The notes below the pieces were generated by a model. It was not told the origin of the DNA, did not search any database, and saw only the letters and a list, made by a program, of their open reading frames with translations. Made by a program: the position numbers and the translations under genes. Below are positions 1 through 5,736 of a DNA stretch of 11,053 nucleotides, one piece after another; position 1 is the stretch's first letter; every line of letters starts with the position of its first letter. Origin of the DNA: Rhodospirillales bacterium (GTDB lineage: Bacteria; Pseudomonadota; Alphaproteobacteria; Reyranellales; Reyranellaceae); contig JABMNB010000279.1 of assembly GCA_013205335.1 (NCBI GenBank), forward strand, positions 1 to 11,053, given 5' to 3'.

Positions 1-1
1 G

Positions 2-418
2 AGCGGCCGCTTCGGCGGCCATGATTTCTCACATTTGCCGCTCGACAGGCCGCTCACGGCGGAGGATTTCCCCGACCCTGGCACGGTCCAGGCCGCACGC
101 AGCCGCACCGAAGTGATCGTCGGGTTGGTCCGTCGCGAAAAGTTCACCCTGCGCCAGCTGCTCGCCTATCTTGCCGGCGCGCGCGGCCACTTTACCACCG
201 CGGGCACACCGGAGCAGATCGCCGATCTTGTCGAGGACTGGTTCAACGACGGCGCTGCCGACGGCTTCAACCTCATGCCGCCTTTACTGCCATCGATGCT
301 CGACGTGTTCGTGGCCGAGGTCGTGCCGATCCTTCAGAAGCGCGGGCTTTTCCGCACCGCCTATGAAGGCACCACGCTGCGCGATCATTTCGGCTTGCCG
401 AGGCCCATGGCTGCGTGA
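2..418 (+). CDS. FMN-dependent monooxygenase, NtaA/SnaA/DszA family, C-terminal part (5' end outside the window)
   Basis: The reading frame is open from the left edge to a TGA at 416-418, giving about 138 C-terminal residues of a protein normally near 440-460 residues. The tail is typical of the nitrilotriacetate / pristinamycin / dibenzothiophene-sulfone monooxygenase branch of the luciferase-like superfamily. It shows GHFTTAGTPEQIADLVEDWF, then a DGFNLMPPLLP segment, the helix FVAEVVPILQKRGLFRTAYE and the ending GTTLRDHFGLPRP. Members use FMNH2 supplied by a separate flavin reductase to oxidise small N- or S-containing organics; the substrate cannot be read from this part. An internal TTG at 35 is not a credible start, because the upstream codons (S-G-R-F-G-G-H-D) fit the family too. 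The VOC gene follows after 32 bp on the same strand, so co-transcription is likely. Family call firm, substrate unknown. Confidence 0.9.
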   Translation, partial: SGRFGGHDFSHLPLDRPLTAEDFPDPGTVQAARSRTEVIVGLVRREKFTLRQLLAYLAGARGHFTTAGTPEQIADLVEDWFNDGAADGFNLMPPLLPSMLDVFVAEVVPILQKRGLFRTAYEGTTLRDHFGLPRPMAA

Positions 419-450
419 TCCTGATGGGGTGAACCCGGAAGAGGCGCTCA

Positions 451-834
451 ATGTTCAGTCACGTCACGATCGGCAGCAACGACATGGGCAAGGCCAAGCC
501 CTTCTACGATGCGCTTCTGCAGCCGCTCGGCCTGGTGCGCCACATGGACTATCCCAATGCCGTCGGCTACGGGCCGGCCGGCGGACGGCCGCAGCTCTGG
601 ATCCTGAGCCCGCTCGACAAGAAAGCGGCCTCGGTCGGTAACGGCATCACCATCGGTCTCGAGGCGGCCAGTCGCGGCGCGGTCGACGACGCCCATAAGG
701 CGGCGCTCGCCGTCGGCGGCGCGGATGAAGGCGCGCCCGGCATTCGCGCGCACTACCATCCGCACTACTACGGGGCCTATCTACGCGACCCCGATGGCAA
801 CAAGATCTGCGTGGTGTGCCACCACAAAACCTAG
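451..834 (+). CDS. VOC-fold (glyoxalase / bleomycin resistance / extradiol dioxygenase superfamily) protein
   Basis: A single VOC module of 127 residues. It begins MFSHVTIGSNDMGKAKPFYD, where His4 on the first strand is the usual first metal ligand, and ends with the hallmark RDPDGNKICVVCH. In many VOC enzymes the last strand carries a Glu metal ligand (DGNxxE). Here that position reads Cys (about residue 121), so either metal binding is altered or the protein belongs to a Cys-bearing subgroup. A purine-rich GGAAGAGG at 437-444 lies 6 nt before the ATG and supports this start. It sits 32 bp after the monooxygenase gene and 37 bp before a Bug protein gene, suggesting an operon for an organic substrate. 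VOC proteins range from glyoxalases and dioxygenases to thiol transferases and binding proteins, so no reaction is assigned. Confidence 0.88.
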   Translation: MFSHVTIGSNDMGKAKPFYDALLQPLGLVRHMDYPNAVGYGPAGGRPQLWILSPLDKKAASVGNGITIGLEAASRGAVDDAHKAALAVGGADEGAPGIRAHYHPHYYGAYLRDPDGNKICVVCHHKT

Positions 835-871
835 CCGATCCAAAGCCCACAAGACCGCGTATACAGGGCGC

Positions 872-1855
872 ATGTCCCTTGTGAACCGCCGCTTCCTGCT
901 GGCTTCGGCCGGTGCGGCTCTTATGCCAAAGCCGGCCCTGGCACAGTCGGCGCTGCCGGATCGGGCATTGCGTATCATGGTGGGCTTTGCCGCAGGCGGC
1001 GGCTCCGACGTCGTGGCCCGCGCCATTGCTCCCTCCATCCAGCAGCGTCTCGGCCGCCCGGTCGCCGTCGAGCATCGTCCTGGCGCCGCGGGTGCCACGA
1101 TGGGCGAGGCGCTGAAGAAAGCGTCCCCTGACGGCTCGATCGTCGGAATGCTGCCGAGCACCACCCTGATCGGCCGGCTGACGTCACCCGCAACCTTCCC
1201 GTTCGATCCCATGGTCGACCTCGCACCGCTCGGCATCATCGGCACATACGAGACGGCTTTCTGTGTATCGCCTTCGATCGGCGTTCGCACGATGGCCGAG
1301 TATGTGCAGTGGGTGAAGGACGGTCCGTCAGAGCGCCGTCGCTTCGGCACCGATGCACCCGGGACCTTCTCGCAGTATTTCGCGCAACTGCTGGGGCGGC
1401 AGTACGACATCGCCCTGGAACCCGTGCCCTTCCGCGGCGCCGGCCCGCTTTCGTCCGATCTCGGTCAGGGCCGGATACCGGCCGGCTGCGGCGGACTGGC
1501 GTCGTTCGTACATCAGCATCGTGGCGCGAAGCTCAGGATCCTGGCCACATCGGGACCGCTGCGCAATCCCGTGTTGCCGGACGTTCCGACTGTCGTCGAA
1601 CTGGGCTTCCCCAAGCTGCAGTTGATCGACTGGTACGGCTTCTTCGCGCCGGCCGCCCTGCCACCGCCGCTGGTCGCCGCCTGGAACCGCGAACTGACTC
1701 TCACCGTGGAGCGGCCGGATGTGCGGGAGCAGCTGACCCAGTATGGTGTGATCGTCGGCGTCACCCAGCCCGACGAATGCTCGATCCGTCTTGCCTCGGA
1801 CCTAATCCGCTGGCGAACGCTGCTTGACATGCTTGGCATCCAGGCCGCCAATTGA
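872..1855 (+). CDS. Bug/TctC-family periplasmic solute-binding protein (first copy)
   Basis: A protein of 327 residues with an N-terminal export signal: twin arginine (NRRFLLASAG), a hydrophobic core, and a likely cleavage site after AlaLeuAla-Gln near residue 25. The mature part opens with LPDRALRIMVGFAAGGGSDVVAR, the glycine-rich first strand-helix of the Bug family, and continues with RPGAAGA, FPFDPMVDLAP, PVPFRGAGPL and DVPTVVELGF. Such proteins bind carboxylates or related organic anions for tripartite tricarboxylate transporters or for sensing. No TctA or TctB is present, so it is an orphan receptor here. The frame is open further upstream, but that part overlaps the VOC gene and looks unlike protein. 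ATG 872 is preceded by a close, weak AGGG; GTG 881 is a possible alternative. It resembles the second Bug protein at 5737-6729, including the TAFCVSPxIGV segment. Confidence 0.92.
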   Translation: MSLVNRRFLLASAGAALMPKPALAQSALPDRALRIMVGFAAGGGSDVVARAIAPSIQQRLGRPVAVEHRPGAAGATMGEALKKASPDGSIVGMLPSTTLIGRLTSPATFPFDPMVDLAPLGIIGTYETAFCVSPSIGVRTMAEYVQWVKDGPSERRRFGTDAPGTFSQYFAQLLGRQYDIALEPVPFRGAGPLSSDLGQGRIPAGCGGLASFVHQHRGAKLRILATSGPLRNPVLPDVPTVVELGFPKLQLIDWYGFFAPAALPPPLVAAWNRELTLTVERPDVREQLTQYGVIVGVTQPDECSIRLASDLIRWRTLLDMLGIQAAN

Positions 1856-1863
1856 GCGTCTTC

Positions 1864-1868
1864 AGGAG
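1864..1868 (+). promoter_or_regulatory. Shine-Dalgarno site of the TGA-containing glutaredoxin-DinB gene
   Basis: AGGAG lies 6 nt before the ATG at 1875. It matters because it places initiation upstream of the in-frame TGA at 1911. The only downstream candidate considered, GTG 1971, would omit the first strand and the active-site helix of the glutaredoxin fold. Confidence 0.75.
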
Positions 1869-1874
1869 AATGCG

Positions 1875-2627
1875 ATGACAGAGCCACTGAAGGTCTTCTG
1901 GCAGCCGGGTTGAACGAGCTGCCTGAGACTCAAAGAGTTTCTATCGGTCCGTGAGATCGACTTCGTCTCCGTGAATGTCCTCGAAAATTCTGCCGGCCTG
2001 GGCGAACTCCAGGCGCTGGGCGCACGCTCGGTACCGGTCCTGTCGCGCGGCAAGGACTTCGTCTTCGGCCAGAGCCTGCCACAGATCGTAGCTTTCCTCG
2101 GCCTACAGGAGAAAACGGGTCCCGACCTCTCGCCGGCCGAACTCTACGCGCGGCTCGACACGTTCATGACCGCAGCCATTGGGCTGCTGCCGCTGATGCC
2201 CGCCGAACGGCTCGACGTGCACGTGCCGGGACGGCCGCGCAGCTACCGCGCGCTTGCGTTCCATCTCTTCCGGCTCGTAGCGGCTTTCCTCGATTCCGAG
2301 GAAGGCACCACCCTGGTACAGGCCGCGTTCCGCGAGGAGCCAGCCGCCGACGCCGGCATGGCATCGGTCGCAGCCTATGGCGCCTCCGTACGGGAGCGCC
2401 TCCGCAACTGGTGGGCCCACGGCGACACCTGCCCCGAGCGCATGCTCTCGACCTATTATGGCCCGCAGAGCCTGCATGAACTCCTGGAGCGCACGACCTG
2501 GCATTCGGGCCAGCACGTTCGGCAGTGGATGATGCTGCTGGAACGCGAGGGCGTGATGTGCGACCCGCCCCTTGGCGACGCTGATTTCGCGCGCCTGCCC
2601 ATGCCTCAGAACGTCTGGGACGGCTGA
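1875..2627 (+). CDS. Glutaredoxin-DinB fusion with in-frame TGA at the catalytic Cys (candidate selenoprotein, or nonsense-mutated gene)
   Basis: Read from ATG 1875, the frame gives MTEPLKVFWQPG, then TGA (1911-1913), then TSCLRLKEFLSVREIDFVSV and onward without a break to the stop at 2625-2627: 250 residues counting the TGA. Residues 1 to about 77 form a glutaredoxin-like domain. TGA takes residue 13, the first Cys of a CxxC motif (Cys16 remains), and a cis-Pro loop SVPV is at 52-55. Residues about 85-225 form a DinB/MDMPI-type four-helix domain with the likely metal triad His130, His210 and His214 (H-x3-H in TWHSGQHVRQW). DinB-superfamily members include thiol-dependent transferases and isomerases, which fits fusion to a thiol-redox domain. 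It starts 19 bp after the Bug gene. TGA could encode selenocysteine (UxxC), or be a TGC-to-TGA mutation or sequence error. A product started at GTG 1971 would keep only the DinB part intact. Confidence 0.72.
1911..1913 (+). other. In-frame TGA, candidate selenocysteine codon
   Basis: The codon falls between PG and T-S-C. In glutaredoxin-like proteins of this type, that place is held by the nucleophilic Cys (PGCTSC). TGA differs from TGC in one base. The frame after it matches the family at once, without any shift, so no insertion or deletion is involved. Cys/UGA exchange at a redox-active position is the classic mark of selenoproteins. Recoding itself is inferred. Confidence 0.5.
1925..1941 (+). 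promoter_or_regulatory. Hairpin just downstream of the TGA, possible SECIS-like element
   Basis: GAGACTC (1925-1931) and GAGTTTC (1935-1941) form a 7-bp stem with one G-U pair around an AAA loop. The loop begins 18 nt after the TGA, inside the 16-37 nt range used for bacterial SECIS elements. Short outer pairings are possible: 1921-1923 with 1946-1948, and 1914-1916 with 1950-1952, with unpaired U at 1924 and 1942. Against it, the loop has no G in its first two positions, which the bacterial SECIS consensus asks for. No T-run follows, so it is not a terminator. It could be chance. Confidence 0.35.
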
Positions 2628-2647
2628 GTCGCAACCTCCGGAGCTCC

Positions 2648-2677
2648 GGGGCGTTTTGAGTGAGGACGCCCCTGTTT
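2648..2677 (+). terminator. Probable intrinsic terminator after the glutaredoxin-DinB gene
   Basis: GGGGCGT (2648-2654) and ACGCCCC (2666-2672) form a perfect 7-bp GC-rich stem around an 11-nt loop, followed by TGTTT. The T-tract is short. It lies 20 bp after the stop at 2627 and before the next ribosome binding site. It would separate the catabolic operon from the DUF883 pair. A 12-bp perfect palindrome, CCGGAGCTCCGG (2638-2649), overlaps its left arm. Confidence 0.5.
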
Positions 2678-2699
2678 GCAATCATCCGGAGAACTGACC

Positions 2700-3032
2700 A
2701 TGCGCGCCGCCAGTAACGCCAACGGCAAGGATCTCGCCAAGGAGATCGCCCTTCTCAAGGCACAGCTCGAGGAACTCACGGAGTCGATGACCGGCACCGG
2801 CCAGTCGATCGTTGCGCGCGGCGAGGAAGCCGTCGAGGAGACGCTCAAGTGCGCCCGCGAGCTTATCGCCAAGTATGGCGACACCGCCAAGGCGATCGCG
2901 CAGGACACCATCAGTCTCAAGAACAAGGCTGCCGACACGATCGTAGAGCAAGCCGAAGCCCGGCCGCTCACGACTCTGGCCGCCGTCGTCGGTATCGGCT
3001 TCCTCGCAGGCTGGCTTTGTCGTCGGCAGTAG
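2700..3032 (+). CDS. DUF883 / ElaB-YqjD-like membrane-anchored protein
   Basis: A protein of 110 residues. The first 85 or so are amphipathic, charged helix (LAKEIALLKAQLEELTESM and onward) with coiled-coil character. The C-terminal segment is a single membrane helix with small-residue spacing, TTLAAVVGIGFLAGWLCRRQ, ending in a short basic tail. This is the layout of the ElaB/YqjD/DUF883 family. In E. coli its members sit in the inner membrane by the C-terminal helix and associate with ribosomes in stationary phase; that role is known for the family, not shown here. ATG 2700 is chosen because GGAGA (2688-2692) lies 7 nt upstream; the frame is open further upstream but runs through the terminator. 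The two-helix protein gene follows after 49 bp, as in yqjD-yqjE-type pairs. Confidence 0.88.
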   Translation: MRAASNANGKDLAKEIALLKAQLEELTESMTGTGQSIVARGEEAVEETLKCARELIAKYGDTAKAIAQDTISLKNKAADTIVEQAEARPLTTLAAVVGIGFLAGWLCRRQ

Positions 3033-3081
3033 CACGCCGGCGAGAGCAACTGCCCGTTCTGCCAGGCACGCGACGCCTTCG

Positions 3082-3384
3082 ATGATCGGCCCCCTGCTCC
3101 GGGTCGCGGCAAGCGGTGCCGCGGCCCGTTCACTTCGCACCGCCGCGCAGGACGCGATCAGTTCGCTGCAGACCGCCACGCACGACTCGATCGATCGTGT
3201 ACTGATGACGGTGGGCGCCGCCCTTGCCATCGGTGTCGGCGCGATCTTCCTTACGTTTTCGGCTTTTGCGTTCCTTGAAAGCCGGCTCGATCCTGCTGGC
3301 GCAGCAGCGATCATGGGCGCCGCCTGGGCGATCTTGGGGGGTGGTTACTTCGTGGCCACGCGACGCCGCCGCAGCCGCATCTGA
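3082..3384 (+). CDS. Small two-helix membrane protein, YqjE / phage-holin-superfamily-like
   Basis: A protein of 100 residues. An N-terminal amphipathic part of about 45 residues is followed by two hydrophobic helices: roughly 44-66 (TVGAALAIGVGAIFLTFSAF) and 72-91 (AGAAAIMGAAWAILGGGYFV). A basic end, TRRRRSRI, follows. Size, topology and position after a DUF883 gene match the YqjE-like (DUF1469-type) proteins often paired with YqjD. The assignment rests on architecture, not on a strong motif. The ribosome binding site is poor (an AGG about 17 nt upstream), so translation may be coupled to the gene before it. The last 40 bp overlap, tail to tail, the end of the permease gene on the other strand. 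Confidence 0.72.
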   Translation: MIGPLLRVAASGAAARSLRTAAQDAISSLQTATHDSIDRVLMTVGAALAIGVGAIFLTFSAFAFLESRLDPAGAAAIMGAAWAILGGGYFVATRRRRSRI

Positions 3385-4544
3385 ATCGGCGTCACGGAGG
3401 CCAGCGGCGGCTTCACGGCCAACCGTTCGCTGACGGGCCGGTCCTCCGACAACAGAACCTCCAGCCAGCGCAACATCGGCAGATGCGCCGACACGGTGCT
3501 GACCAGGATCAGCAACGGCACCGCCACGATGGCGCCCACCGCTCCCCACATCCAACCGAGAAAGGCAACGCCCGCGAATACGGCCACGGTGTTCAGCGCA
3601 CACCGGCGGCTGACGAAAGCCGGCGTAATCAATTGGGACTCGACGAAGTGGATCGCCATGAGCGCGACCGGGGCCGCCAGCATGTGCATCCAGTCCTCGT
3701 AGGTTAGGAGGGCCACGAACGCCACCAGGCCAATGGCAACCGGGGGGCCAACGAACGGCACGAAAGAGGCCAACCCCATCAGCACTCCCCACAGGATCGG
3801 ATTCGCAAAACCCAGCAACGCGAGCACGACGGTCGAGGCCACCGCCACCAGGGAGTAGATGATCACCAGCGCGAACAGGTAGGTGCCGACCCGTTCGTTG
3901 ATGTCGCGCATGACGCGCGCGATCCTCACCCGTGTGTTGAAGTTGATCGGCACCCGCAGGATCTGGCGCTTGTGGTCGTTGCGATGCGCGAGGAGCATGA
4001 AAGACAGCACGGCTGCGTAGCCGATCTGCAGGAGCAGCGCCGGCGTGGTGCTCACAACCTCCGACAGCAGCGACTTGTCCCGCAGTACGATCGTTTCGGG
4101 CGGCTTCTGATCCGCGGTGGCTTGCGACGGCTGTGCCTGGGCAGCCTGCTCGACCCGATCGGTGACCTGCTTCACGATCGCCAGCGACTTGCGCAAGCCC
4201 TCGAGCTTCCGTTCCAGCGTGTAGGTGAGGTAGGGAGCCTGTTCAGCCCAGCTGGAGATCGCCGGTGCTGCCACCACCAAGAGCCCCGTGACCACCAAAG
4301 CCAGCAATGACACTGAAGCGCCCGCCGCGGCCGTCGGTGGAAGACGCAAGCGCTCGAACTTCTTTGCCACGGGCGTCAGGATCAGCGCGAGGACGAGCGC
4401 TGCCGCGGTGGGGATCAGGAAGTCGCGGGCGAGATAGGCCACGACGCCGACCGCACAGGTCGCAAGAACGATCAGCGGACGGCGTATGGCCGACCCGCCC
4501 CGCAGATGGACGGTCGGGACGCGGACAACTGGCTTTTCGGACAC
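3345..4544 (-). CDS. AI-2E / PerM-family transporter
   Basis: A polytopic membrane protein of 399 residues. Near the N-terminus are paired hydrophobic segments (RPLIVLATCAVGVVAYLA; FLIPTAAALVLALILTPVAK), then a hydrophobic helix ending in SSWAEQ. A soluble, Gln/Ala-rich section follows (about 95-165). The C-terminal half has the family's membrane helices and conserved signatures: GVLMGLASFVPFVGPPVAI, FVESQLITPAFVSRRCALN, and FLGWMWGAVGAIVAVPLLIL. The family includes TqsA (AI-2 export) and Na+/H+ antiporter-like members, so the substrate cannot be assigned. The frame stays open to 4865, but that stretch lies opposite the phosphotransferase gene and looks like shadow sequence. GTG 4544 is preferred because GAGG lies 4 nt upstream, just before SEKPVVRVPTVHLRG. 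It is divergent from the phosphotransferase gene, with 113 bp between. Confidence 0.88.
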   Translation of the reverse strand: MSEKPVVRVPTVHLRGGSAIRRPLIVLATCAVGVVAYLARDFLIPTAAALVLALILTPVAKKFERLRLPPTAAAGASVSLLALVVTGLLVVAAPAISSWAEQAPYLTYTLERKLEGLRKSLAIVKQVTDRVEQAAQAQPSQATADQKPPETIVLRDKSLLSEVVSTTPALLLQIGYAAVLSFMLLAHRNDHKRQILRVPINFNTRVRIARVMRDINERVGTYLFALVIIYSLVAVASTVVLALLGFANPILWGVLMGLASFVPFVGPPVAIGLVAFVALLTYEDWMHMLAAPVALMAIHFVESQLITPAFVSRRCALNTVAVFAGVAFLGWMWGAVGAIVAVPLLILVSTVSAHLPMLRWLEVLLSEDRPVSERLAVKPPLASVTPIQMRLRRRRVATK

Positions 4545-4657
4545 GAAACCTCGCAGACCGGCGGTAACGCTGCTCTGGGAGAGGAGTTCCGTCCGTTCCT
4601 CCCTGCGGCCCGCACCGTTTGCGCAGCGGCGTGCACGGACCTTAGGCTCGTCACGGC

Positions 4658-5713
4658 ATGCTGACCTACGCTGATACCGTCCCCGTGATGGAGCGCCATC
4701 GTTTCGACGTGGAATCGCTCGACCGCTACTTCCGCGAGAACCTCGAGGGATATCGCGGCGGACTTGACGTCCGGCAGTTCGATTCGGGTCATTCGAATCC
4801 GACCTTCTTCGTCGCTGCCGACATGGACAATGGGCGCCGCGACTTCGTGCTGCGCAAGAAGCCACCCGGCAAGCTGGTGGCCTCGGCGCATCAGGTCGAC
4901 CGCGAATTCCGCGTGATCTCCGCCCTCGCCGCGACCGACGTGCCCGTCGCGCCAGCCCGGCTGCTCTGCGTTGACGACGCCATCATCGGCCAGATGTTCT
5001 ACGTGATGGAAGCCGTGCCCGGTCGCATCCTGGTGAACCCGGCGATGCCCTGCCAGACGCCGGCAGAGCGAACGGCGATCTTCGATTCGATGAACGATGT
5101 GCTCGCCCGCCTGCACAAGGTCGATCCCGTGAAGGTCGGTCTCGGCGACTATGGCCGCAGCGGCCAGTACATCGCCCGCCAGGTTTCGCGCTGGAGCCGG
5201 CAATATGCGGAGCTCAAGACCGAGGATATTCCAGCCATGGACCGGCTTTCGGCCTGGCTGCCGGAGAACATTCCCGACGATGGCGATCCCACGACCATCG
5301 TCCACGGCGACTACCGGCTGGGCAACCTGATCGTTCATCCGACCGAACCGCGCGTCGTGGCGGTGCTCGACTGGGAGCTTTCGACGCTCGGCCACCCGTT
5401 GTGCGACATCGCCTACAATTGCCTCGGCTATCATCTACAGGACCCGCCGCACGGCTTCGCCGCGGTCGACTTCGCCGCTCTGGGGCTGCCGACCGAGCAG
5501 GAGTATGTCGCCGCCTACTGCCGGCGCAACGGGCGGACCTCGATCCCGGACTGGAACTACTACCTCGCCTTCTCGCTGTTCCGCCTCGCCGCCATTGCGC
5601 AGGGTGTCTATCGCCGCGGCCTGCAGGGCAACTCGTCCAATCCCGACTCGATCAAGATGAGCAGGTCCGCACGAGAACGGGCCGAACTCGCATGGAGTCT
5701 GGTGTCCCCATAA
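4658..5713 (+). CDS. APH-fold phosphotransferase, ACAD10/ACAD11-type kinase-like protein
   Basis: A protein of 351 residues with the aminoglycoside phosphotransferase / choline kinase fold. Visible elements, in order, are the nucleotide loop QFDSGHSNPTF (40-50), the VLRKKPPG strand with its Lys (64-71), the YVMEAVPGR hinge (115-123), the catalytic loop VHGDYRLGNLI (215-225; Asp218, Asn223) and the metal-binding LDWELSTLGHP (237-247). This sequence type is the one fused to or encoded near acyl-CoA dehydrogenases (ACAD10/11), where phosphorylation of hydroxyacyl substrates is known; here no dehydrogenase is adjacent. Two starts are possible: ATG 4658 and ATG 4688 (MERHRFDVESL). Neither has a strong ribosome binding site, and homology begins only near FDVESL. 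It is the first gene of a tight plus-strand operon; the Bug gene follows after 23 bp. Family sure, substrate unknown. Confidence 0.9.
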   Translation: MLTYADTVPVMERHRFDVESLDRYFRENLEGYRGGLDVRQFDSGHSNPTFFVAADMDNGRRDFVLRKKPPGKLVASAHQVDREFRVISALAATDVPVAPARLLCVDDAIIGQMFYVMEAVPGRILVNPAMPCQTPAERTAIFDSMNDVLARLHKVDPVKVGLGDYGRSGQYIARQVSRWSRQYAELKTEDIPAMDRLSAWLPENIPDDGDPTTIVHGDYRLGNLIVHPTEPRVVAVLDWELSTLGHPLCDIAYNCLGYHLQDPPHGFAAVDFAALGLPTEQEYVAAYCRRNGRTSIPDWNYYLAFSLFRLAAIAQGVYRRGLQGNSSNPDSIKMSRSARERAELAWSLVSP

Positions 5714-5722
5714 AAAACGTCC

Positions 5723-5728
5723 AGGAGG
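5723..5728 (+). promoter_or_regulatory. Shine-Dalgarno site of the second Bug gene
   Basis: A perfect AGGAGG lies 8 nt before ATG 5737. It fixes the start of the binding protein, whose frame is open upstream across the end of the phosphotransferase gene. It is the strongest ribosome binding site in the window, suggesting high expression of the receptor. Confidence 0.8.
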
Positions 5729-5736
5729 AAACAGGA

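Noticed and set aside
1971..2627. Gene start at GTG 1971 giving a 218-residue DinB protein
   Set aside because: It has no ribosome binding site as good as the AGGAG at 1864-1868, and it removes the first strand and active-site helix of a glutaredoxin domain whose remainder (SVPV loop and after) is still coded. Kept only as a possible secondary product if TGA acts as a stop.
4545..4657. Promoter in the divergent spacer between permease and phosphotransferase genes
   Set aside because: A promoter must be near, but I see no convincing -35/-10 pair or operator repeat.
4545..4865. N-terminal extension of the AI-2E permease by 107 residues
   Set aside because: The extension is Arg/Ser-rich and lies opposite the start of the phosphotransferase gene; family proteins begin close to the first membrane helix, and GTG 4544 has a GAGG upstream.
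5401..5736. Upstream extension of the second Bug protein
   Set aside because: It overlaps the end of the phosphotransferase gene in another frame, and the perfect AGGAGG before ATG 5737 followed by an export signal fixes the start.
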